From the NCBI RefSeq assembly GCF_001540865.1, contig NW_017893344.1:45827-109826 (forward strand): DNA of 64,000 nucleotides, in the 5' to 3' direction. Position 1 is the first letter of the stretch. Each line of letters starts with the position of its first letter. Of this stretch, positions 56,407 through 64,000 are shown one piece after another. Source of the stretch: Ananas comosus. Taxonomy: Eukaryota > Streptophyta > Magnoliopsida > Poales > Bromeliaceae. Position numbers and translations under genes: made by a program. The notes below the pieces were generated by a model. That model was not told the DNA's origin and searched no databases. It was given only the letters and a program-made list of their open reading frames with translations.

Positions 56407-58352
56407 TCCTGTCTCGTTCCTCCAACAATAAAAGGAAGTATTTGTCTGAAATCGCCACCAAGCAATACTGTCTTTCCCCCAAAGAGTTTTTCCTCTGCTA
56501 CTTCTTCGGCAGTCTGTAGAATATCTTGCAACGATTTATCCAAAGCTTCAAAACAATTTCTGTGGTTCATTGGAGCTTCATCCCAAATTATTAAGCTTGT
56601 ATGAGCAAGCAATTTTGCAAGTTGCGTTCTCTTTTTTATCTCACATGTTGAGAACTCATCAAGCTTAACAGGTATCTTAAATCGTGAATGAGCTGTTCGC
56701 CCTCCAGGAAGTAATAAGGAAGCAATTCCCGATGAAGCAACAGCCAACACAATTCTTCCCTCAGATCGTAGTTTTGCAATTATTGTTCGCCACAAATACG
56801 TTTTGCCTGTTCCCCCATGGCCATAAACGAAGAACAAATTGCCTCTTTCTTCATAAACAGAGGATAAAACAGCACTATACACTATTAATTGGTCACGATT
56901 TATGCCTTTAAATAATTCCATATGTTCTGCTCTTAAAGCATTCGAATCATAATCTAGTTCTTCTCGTAATAACCTATTGTTGGAATCTTCCATAAGTAGC
57001 CTATTGGGGAGTGGAAGTTTAAATTGCACAAGCGAGCTATTATTTTTATTAAGCAACAACTCCAACTCACATAAGACATAGTTTTGTATTTCTGCGTCAG
57101 GCATTTTAAGGCTGCTGATCCCTAAAAGGTTTTTAACCCGATATATTATATCATCAGACATTGATTCCCAATAATCATTCCACAATTTAACAGGATCAGC
57201 AACCTCACAAAACATAATAATAGTGACAAAAAGTTGCCTTAAATCAGAGGCAGAAGACCAATAGGCTGCTTCTTCGAATGGATGACGCCATTCCAAATCA
57301 TCACCTAGTAATTCAAGAGCATCGCATGCAGCACGAAATGTTTCATATATGATACCATTGACGGTTCTAATTTCAGTATAATTTCGTGCACCTTTTACCT
57401 TGTTTAAAAGCATCCTCAAAAAATAAAGCTCACCAGAATTTGGGTGGATATAAACTATCCTTCCTATTCGATGTCCTTTCTTACGTTTTGTCCAAATTTT
57501 GTCGTCGGAATGCCATACCCATTTAGTTGGGAATTCGACGTAAGTTAATTCACGCGCATCATCATACACCTGATTGGTTGCCATCCATTCAGTGAACATT
57601 GTTTTTGTAACATCAGGTCGCCTTAGAATATCATCCAAAGTTTGCATCTCGTGATACACTATATTATTCATTAACGGCAAATGGATGGTTAGTCGCTCAA
57701 CTGTAGGATCTCGGCAGTGTATATCAAATTGAAACAATCTCCAAACAGCTTCATATGCCGATAAATACCTACAATCCAAATATTTCTTGATTTCATCAAC
57801 TTCTCTGTCCTGCTGCCTGCATGTTGAGTTGGTAGTCGACGAATCATCTTCAATTATTGCTCTAATTCTATCTGGCCCTTTATTGATGTACTTAAATAAA
57901 TATTTAATAAGTCTTGTCTTATTACACCATTCAACATTAATATGTGCTTGGTATTTAACAACCAGCTGCAAGTTATGCGGAACAACATAGCAATTATCAA
58001 GGTCAACTCCATTTTTTGTAACATATTCTCCATTATTTCTTCTTTTATAAATAGCAAATCCATTCTCATCCATTACTGTGTGCGGCCTAAATTCTTTCGA
58101 AAAATATTTTGAGCAATAACCTTTTGCCATACACGGTGCTCGAGGATTTGCTGATCCACATGGTCCATGCATCATGAATTTTGAAACAGCCTGATATTCA
58201 TCCGTATATGTATTTTTATCAGGGATTTCAGCAGAAATAAACAAATCAATATCTGCAGGAGTTACCGATCTATGCTTTCCTTGTAGCCATACCAAAATAT
58301 GGACATGTGGGAGGCCTCTTTTCTGAAATTCTATCGTATACAAATCTAGTCG

Positions 58353-58422
58353 AAAAAAAAAGGAATGAGTTAAATAGCGAGAAAAGATAAGCACACAACA
58401 TCTAAGAATTTCAACATGTTTC
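58353..58422 (-). other. Possible small intron in the Helitron gene
   Basis: On the - strand the frame before this gap reads NILKET and after it YTIEFQKRGLPH. A GT (ACAT/GTTGAA) and an AG (CGACTAG) about 70 bases apart, with a T-run before the AG, would splice in frame (phase 1). Without splicing there is a stop in this segment. Confidence 0.4.
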
Positions 58423-59886
58423 TTTCAAGATATTCTTAGCAAACATACCAGCAGCAGGCATCCCAAAATATGTGCCATTTTTAATATCTGCCATTAATGC
58501 ATCAACCTTTATTTTGAAAACCCTGCTAACTATATCCGGCCGATTTTCTGGCCTTTGGCCGGGAATAAATAGCAAAGCATTCTGTATCTCGAGCCATTGT
58601 GTATTACAGGTAAATGTAATGAACAGATCAGGATGGCCACAATGTCTGCATATTGCAATAGCATCTTGATAATTCTGAATCATGTATCGAGGGCCAGCTG
58701 TGAAGCTAGATGGCAAGATAATTTTCTTACCGATTACGTTACCGTCAACATCACCTGCAATAACGGCATCTCTAATACCTTTATAAATTTCAGAACGCAA
58801 GTCAGCCTGGTTTCTTCTAATATAATCAAGGAGTTCTTCTTTGACACATGAAAAAGCATCAACCAAATATTGCTGGAAAAGTTTACCTCCTCTAATTAGA
58901 GTCTTTCCTTCGGATATTTTATTTTGTATCCTATAGGCATAAATTCTCGCATTGTAACATTTTTTCTGCATGCCACTTTTCTACGCGAGTGTTCGTTATA
59001 TTTTATGCCTATTCTGAAACCGTCCTCACCATATGGAAACAAAATAGGGTACTGCATAGCCATGAAAGATGGGTGTAGATCAGTAATACGTTTCAATCCC
59101 TCCATCTTATGCTCAACTATAATGTCTCGTTGCCGATCAGCAGTACCAAAATCACCAATTATTAGACCAGCAATCTCAGAAGACATTGGAGGATTATATT
59201 GTGGGCCACTTTCAGGACGGGTTCCTATTAATCTCAAGCGAATAGGTAAGTAATTAGCCTCTCTGAAACGGTCCCGTGCCATTCTAAATGCTTTTACTAC
59301 TTCATTGCGAGAATCAAATACTTCCATTAATTGGCGAACAATATTTCTGTCAATATCCTGAAGTTCATCACGACTGTTAAATGCTCGCATTCTATTATCG
59401 ATTTCGTTTTCAGTATCGTAGATGTACAACTGAGCAAATTTTGGACGATGCCCATCCATTGGCAGTAGCGAATACATCCTGTGATAATTTTGTCCACTAA
59501 TCTTAAACACATATGGACCTAGTTTTCGATTAATGTCATTGTCGACCTTAGCCCCAAATGATGTGAGAGCGAACATCGAATTATAGGTGCGAATGTTCTT
59601 CCTAAAATGCTTTGCCTTACCTGAAACTCCATAATCTAATAAAGTATCAAGCAACTCAGGGGTCGACTGCAATAATGGCAAAGTCTTCCTGACAACATAT
59701 TGAAAACCGAGGAGTTTGTTCGTTGCGTGATTTGTGAATTCTTTCTGCATACCATAATTGAGCTCCACATGATTGACATCCATGCTCAGGCAATCCAACA
59801 TAATGTTGCTGCTCATTGTAGCGAACAATTGGCGCTGGCTGAGCAAATTTAGTCAATTCAATTGATAAAGGCATACCTGAATTAAC

Positions 59887-60270
59887 ATTAACAGTCGCTT
59901 CCGTGTTTGTTATAGATAAATACTTCCTTTTTCTCCGCCCATAATTATCACTATCTAATCCTGTAACCGAATGCTGACCAACATCGGCACAAGAGTTTGA
60001 AGCATAGAATCCTCTATTGTGCCTACGACGGTCAAGAATAGTCTTACGTAGTTTCCGATTTTCGGCACACAAGGCCATATTAACAGCTGCTTCCGTGTTT
60101 GTTATAGATAAATACTTTCTTTTTCTCCGTCCATAATTATCACCATCCAATCCTGTAACGGAATACTGACCAACATCGACACAAGAGTTTGAAGCATAGA
60201 ATCCTCTACTGTGCCTACGACGGTCAAGAATAGTCTTACGTAGTTTCCGATTTTCGGCACACAATGCCAT
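59887..60270 (-). repeat. Tandem duplication, 2 x 192 bp, in Helitron N-terminus
   Basis: Two copies of 64 codons starting MALCAENRKLRKTILDRRRH differ at a handful of residues (HSRGFY/HNRGFY, SCVDVGQY/SCADVGQH). The length is a multiple of three, so the frame is kept. Confidence 0.9.
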
Positions 60271-61020
60271 AATACTATTGCCGAATTCAACTCTAGCAAA
60301 AAGAAGCACAAAATCCTTTAATGATACCTCTGTCTTATTAATAGTATAAAATAGCAGAAAAGATAACCTCAAAATCAAATGGTGTTACAAAAAGGAAAGA
60401 ACGTCACCCAAGAAAACTAAAAAAAGAAAAAAGTTTACTAACATCCTATAAACCTATCCACATTACCATCATTTTACACTCCAATATTCTGGTATATTTG
60501 TAAAAAATTGTATATATATAGAAGTATAATAATTATGGACTCTATTAGTTTTAATAACCAAGCTTAATTATTTTGAATCATCATTACATTTAGCACGAGA
60601 GCTACATAAAAAGAAGAAATATAAAGGTCAAAGGGTATTGGCATTGAAATTAAGATTGTATATATAGTTGTGTATAGTTTAAATTTATGACCATATAAGG
60701 TAGCGAAATATTTACTATTTTATACCACATTTTAGTTTATAAAGACTCACTATTTAATACAATGATGAAGTGCAAAATATAAATTTTTGATATGTCCAGA
60801 ATATGTATTGAGCCTTCAACCTACTATGCAGCATTTTGCATAACAACCAACTATTCTCAATGGTGACTATTGTCTAAATAATGCATAATAAAATATAATG
60901 CCAAATAAATCTGCACCACTACATATATTTTATAATGTTGTCTTTGTATGACAAACTCATGTGACATATCAGAGTATGTATATACAAAAAAGGTAAGCTA
61001 GCTTCAAGTATATATCACTC

Positions 61021-61331
61021 CCGTGGTTTCGCATTTTCTTATTTTAGTATTCTGTGGTTTAAAGTGTATCAAATTAATGTTCTGTGGTTCCTTTATATCT
61101 TTTCGTCAGCTTTTTAGTTAATATTTTGTTAAATTATATAAAAAAAAAAAATTCAGATACTCTATCTAAGTTTATCAAATATTCACTGTAGTTCTCTTTA
61201 ATTTTAACTTTGTTACTGATTTAACGAAAAAAATTTGTGAAATCCATAATAAAGAAATAAAAATGAAATCACAGGATACTAAATTAATACATTTTAAATC
61301 ATAAAATCCTAAAATGAGAAAGTGTGAAACT
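61021..61331. repeat. Foldback MITE-like repeat
   Basis: Long imperfect inverted arms: GGTTTCGCATTTTCTTATTT at the left pairs with the complement of AAATGAGAAAGTGTGAAAC at the right, and similarity continues about 70 bases inward (CTGTGGTTTAAAGTGTATC). Length is about 310 bp. Duplicated flanks are unclear (AT-rich). Non-coding. Confidence 0.6.
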
Positions 61332-61574
61332 ATATAAATGATATTAAAGTTTTCATAAAAGAATTACAAACCTACGTATTACAGCGGTACCAACACATTA
61401 ATGATATAGTAAGTGAAAAACATGACTAACTAAATGTTCTTTGAATCAATGGCAAATTTTAAATGTTAGAAAACGTTGAGAGTCAACAATCCATTATTGC
61501 CGACATTTAATGGATCACATACACCACCTCTACTTCCACTTTTACAAAGGATATATGAAGAACAATTAAAAAAT

Positions 61575-61576
<2 letters not shown>

Positions 61577-61621
<45 letters not shown>
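61577..61621. repeat. (CA)n(TA)n microsatellite
   Basis: About 15 CA units followed by about 7 TA units. Confidence 0.95.
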
Positions 61622-62932
61622 GCAGAACTCGTCGACTATTAGTCATTCTAAATTAGCCTCCTTGGTTTTGTTTTTTATTGAAATTGGTCTCAACTTTTAA
61701 TTATTTAGAATCAAGTAATTTTGCCAAAAAAAGAATTTATTAAACTGATTGATAATTCCATCAAATATTGAATAAAATTATATTTAATTAACTGGTAAGA
61801 ACTAATCGAGCCATGAAATGTAACAAACTTTTTTTACGCCTAATTAATTGCAAAAACCTAAATAAAAATATTGGAAATTAAAGAAGAGCCACGCAGAAAA
61901 ATTAAAGCTGGGTGACCTATCTAAGAACGTCTCGTAGTTGATGGGTCTCCATGCAATTTTACGCAAGAAAGAAAAAAGTTCATGAAACAAATAGACAGGT
62001 GGGTAGATGGACAATTGAATGCACATAAATTAATAGCCAACATGCAATTTTCTATATATTTTCGCATAGAAAAATTATTGAGCAAAATTGGAGATATATA
62101 TACATTTTATTGCTAAGAATTAATGAGCTCTATTGGTTTTAGCCGAATGAGAAGTGTTTGCATTATTATATTTACCTTAAACATTATTAGCATAGTGTAA
62201 AAAGACTAATCATGATCGATAAGATTTATTCAGTATTAGGTATATTATTTTATGGCCAAACTTTAATTGATCCTCTATTGTTTAGCATATTTCATTTCGT
62301 TATTCTGCGGTTCGAAAAGATGCGTTTAAATATCTGTATTTTTATTTTTATTTTGCCACAATGATCTATTAAGAAACCTTGTATCAAGCTTAGTACAGGG
62401 CCTGTCTAAAAAACCCTGAAAAAATCGAATATTTGTTGGAAACACGATACCTGATCGAGTTCATTTTGTATTTTGTTTTTTTTTTTTCCTTCCTCAAAGT
62501 TATTTTGATCGATGGCAGGTAATCATATATTAAATAATAAATGGTGATTAAAATAGGAGGAAATAGAATATATGAATATATTCATTGCTTTCAGGAAGAA
62601 TGCCGACATATGGTTCCTCAAATAAAAAGCAAAAATGTATTGATTCTTTTTCAGCACTATTTTTATTACAGTGTGTGATTTAATAGGAGCAATGCTTTCC
62701 GAACACTCAAAAGTAGAAGGAAATTTTATGCCATTTTCGTTCAGCTTTTTTTTTTTCTACGAATTTCATTACTCTTTTATTTTTTAAATACTGTAAATTA
62801 TAAAAATTCTAAATTCTTGGATGAATTGTGTTTAAAATTTAGGTCCGTTTATTTATTATAAAAAAGTTGAAAGGATGACCCTAATATATTTCATTTATTG
62901 CATACATTTAAATGCAATTATAGATTGCTTAC

Positions 62933-63884
62933 TCCTGCAGATATTGACCTGTCTATTTCTAATGCAGCTACAAAAAAAAAAAAAAAAAAAACACATACTC
63001 TAATGAATAGCAAGTTATTTTAAAATTCACGATACATGGACATTAAATCTTCGCTTGTTTTTATGTTGTTTATGTACATAATTACAGATGTACCACAAAT
63101 GGCTTAGGCTACACAATTAAAGTTGCACTGCAAATGGTTTAGGTCAACTTAAGTCATTAATCATTAGTTTTTTTTCCTGACACGATTCCTGTTTTTTTTT
63201 TTTTTTGCTTTTTTTTTCCATTTTCATTTTATTTTACTTGTTTTAATATTTAAACTAATTTGTTTTGTAACAATATTTAATAGAAGTAGGCTATAAGAAT
63301 GCAAAAATTGTCTCCCAGCTAAAAAAAGGGCAAATCCTTTTGACTTTTAATGTCCATTATTATTATTACTATTATGTTCAATCAGACGTGTATGAATTAT
63401 AATATTTATGCGGGAAAAAAATACCGAGAAGGATCATACGTACTTTTGGAAACAGCTGCAACATAAATCCGCCAAGACTCTAAAGGCTGAGCTGCAAAAG
63501 GAAAAAAACATAGATATAATAAAAAAGACGGCTTGCTTGCAAATAAAATAGCCGGTAGCGATATTTGTTTGTAAGATAACTAAGTGTGACAAACAAAGAT
63601 CAAACACAATGCTTTTGATGGGAAAAATACCTGCACTTCTTTGTGAACAACTATAGTTCTGTTCCTATTTGCGTCCCTTTGTAAACAACCGATCTACAAA
63701 TGACAAAGAGACATAAATTAGTATTTTTTGCATATTTTAATACTGATAGATAAAAGGGACATATAAGGAGAAGCGTACTTAAACAGAAAAGAATATAATT
63801 TTTTGATAGAATAATAAAGAGAAAAATTATACGTACATTTGAAAACAGATGTAGTATTGGTCCTCTAAGCCACCAAACTCCTAG
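62933..63884 (-). CDS. Candidate multi-exon gene fragment (four small exons), unrecognised
   Basis: On the - strand four short open segments are bounded by AG and GT and keep phase. Exon A, 63884-63837, ends GPILHLFSN with donor GTACGT. Exon B, 63693-63631, reads IGCLQRDANRNRTIVVHKEV plus Q, with donor GTATTT. Exon C, 63486-63444, reads PLESWRIYVAAVSK, with donor GTACGT. Exon D, 62967-62933, reads ALEIDRSISAG, with donor GTAAGC. Joined they give about 63 residues without a stop, in a region whose introns are T-rich and stop-filled. I do not recognise the family. It could be the edge of a host gene entering from the right, or a fragment captured by the Helitron. Chance is possible, since each exon is short. 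Confidence 0.35.
62971..62990. repeat. Poly-A run
   Basis: About 20 A on the + strand, which is a T-run just upstream of candidate exon D on the - strand and could serve as its polypyrimidine tract. Confidence 0.9.
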
Positions 63885-64000
63885 CTGGTAAAAAAATATA
63901 TATACACATAATTAAGAAAATGGCAACATAAACTTGCTCCAATAAATATAAACTGAATAGGCGGAAAAAATCTGGGTCTTAGAATAAACCATCTACTAAT

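Larger units (their letters stand above)
45055..60270 (-). mobile_element. Helitron (Rep/helicase region), split by 10.8 kb family-G block, 3' end cut by LTR F
   Basis: The coding pieces 56412-60270 and 45055-45567 form one Rep/helicase gene on the - strand. They rejoin exactly (GGTRQD then IVNAS) once 45568-56406 and one TCCTG are removed. The helicase C-terminus is missing at 45054, where LTR F begins. Neither Helitron terminus (5' TC, or 3' hairpin with CTRR) could be located. Confidence 0.85.
56412..60270 (-). pseudogene. Helitron Rep/helicase, N-terminal and central part
   Basis: The start at ATG 60270 gives MALCAENRKLRK. A 64-residue unit is present twice (60270-60079 and 60078-59887). 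Next come a CxxC-rich segment (CQSCGAQLWYAERIHKSRNE), the Helitron-like N domain (HFRKNIRTYNSMFALTSFGA, RPKFAQLYIYDTENEIDNR, EGKTLIRGGKLFQQYLVDAF, FITFTCNTQW) and the HUH Rep motif (FQKRGLPHVHILVWL, near 58300). Tyr residues follow in LIKYLFKYINKGPDR (near 57900), then a PIF1 helicase with Walker A GHGGTGKTYLW (56800), Walker B LIIWDEAPM and GGDFRQILPF. One-base shifts occur near 59690 and 58950. Between 58430 and 58345 there is either a short GT-AG intron or another shift. Block G cuts it after GGTRQD. The protein would nick and unwind DNA for rolling-circle transposition. Confidence 0.9.
60271..62932. other. AT-rich non-coding stretch right of the Helitron gene
   Basis: It is about 70% AT by eye, with no frame over 80 codons and no protein motif. 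It holds a foldback repeat (61021-61331), a CA/TA microsatellite (61577-61621) and a degenerate half of the foldback near 62270-62370. The Helitron 5' terminus probably lies here but was not found. Confidence 0.6.

Noticed and set aside
60271..62900. tRNA genes or a Helitron 5' terminus
   Set aside because: No cloverleaf with intact A and B boxes was seen, and the TC terminus signal is too short to place without comparison copies.

Overview
The window is nuclear plant DNA built almost entirely of nested transposable elements. The sequence shows at least ten long LTRs (1.6-3.5 kb), Ty3/Gypsy gag-pol remains ending in a chromodomain-like segment (Del/Tekay-type chromovirus), initiator-tRNA-Met primer sites, a Tourist-like MITE, a 5S-bearing Cassandra-like LTR and a plant-type Helitron Rep/helicase gene. 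The style (Del-like elements with very long LTRs) fits a monocot such as pineapple, but the species is a guess. I see no intact host gene. The only candidate is a set of small exons at 62.9-63.9 kb.

Layout. 1-8836: a + strand Del/Tekay element (element 1) with its 5' LTR cut by the left edge, a decayed gag-pol and a 3' LTR carrying a MITE. 8837-18588: LTR on LTR, where family-B LTR B1 (-) holds solo LTR A1 (TSD CAGCC), LTR tail C follows, then a B-like LTR fragment holds solo LTR D1 (TSD CATGA). 18589-21877: + strand LTRs J and K. After a one-base gap, 21879-26405 is a - strand element (L) whose reverse transcriptase is replaced by an LTR scar without loss of frame. 26406-34033 is LTR, PBS, gag and pol in the opposite direction, indel-ridden, broken by 25 N and then started again; I read it as low-quality gap-fill. 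34034-38372: an LTR fragment and the 3' half of a - strand element (E). 38373-45054: + LTRs D2 and F, F with the Cassandra-like insert.

45055-60270 is a Helitron gene (-) split by a 10.8 kb block with perfect TSD TCCTG. That block is LTR - internal - LTR - internal - LTR of one family (G), itself interrupted by LTR A2 holding solo LTR B2 (TSD CACGA) and by two one-base gaps. 60271-64000 is AT-rich, with a foldback repeat, microsatellites and the candidate exons.

Two structures recur through the LTR families and are the main findings. First, perfect dyads around ACCGGT (TGTACCGGTACA, GGGACCGGTCCC, TCACCGGTGA) start about 150-195 bp from the LTR 5' end in most families; arm sequence changes between families but symmetry is kept. 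Second, nearly every LTR has a consensus 5' splice site (AG/GTAAG or AG/GTGAG, sometimes GTTAG) after a CT-rich start region, and every gag start seen has a pyrimidine-rich AG acceptor 5-7 bases before the ATG. This implies a 2.5-3 kb leader intron removing most of the LTR and the PBS from the gag-pol mRNA.
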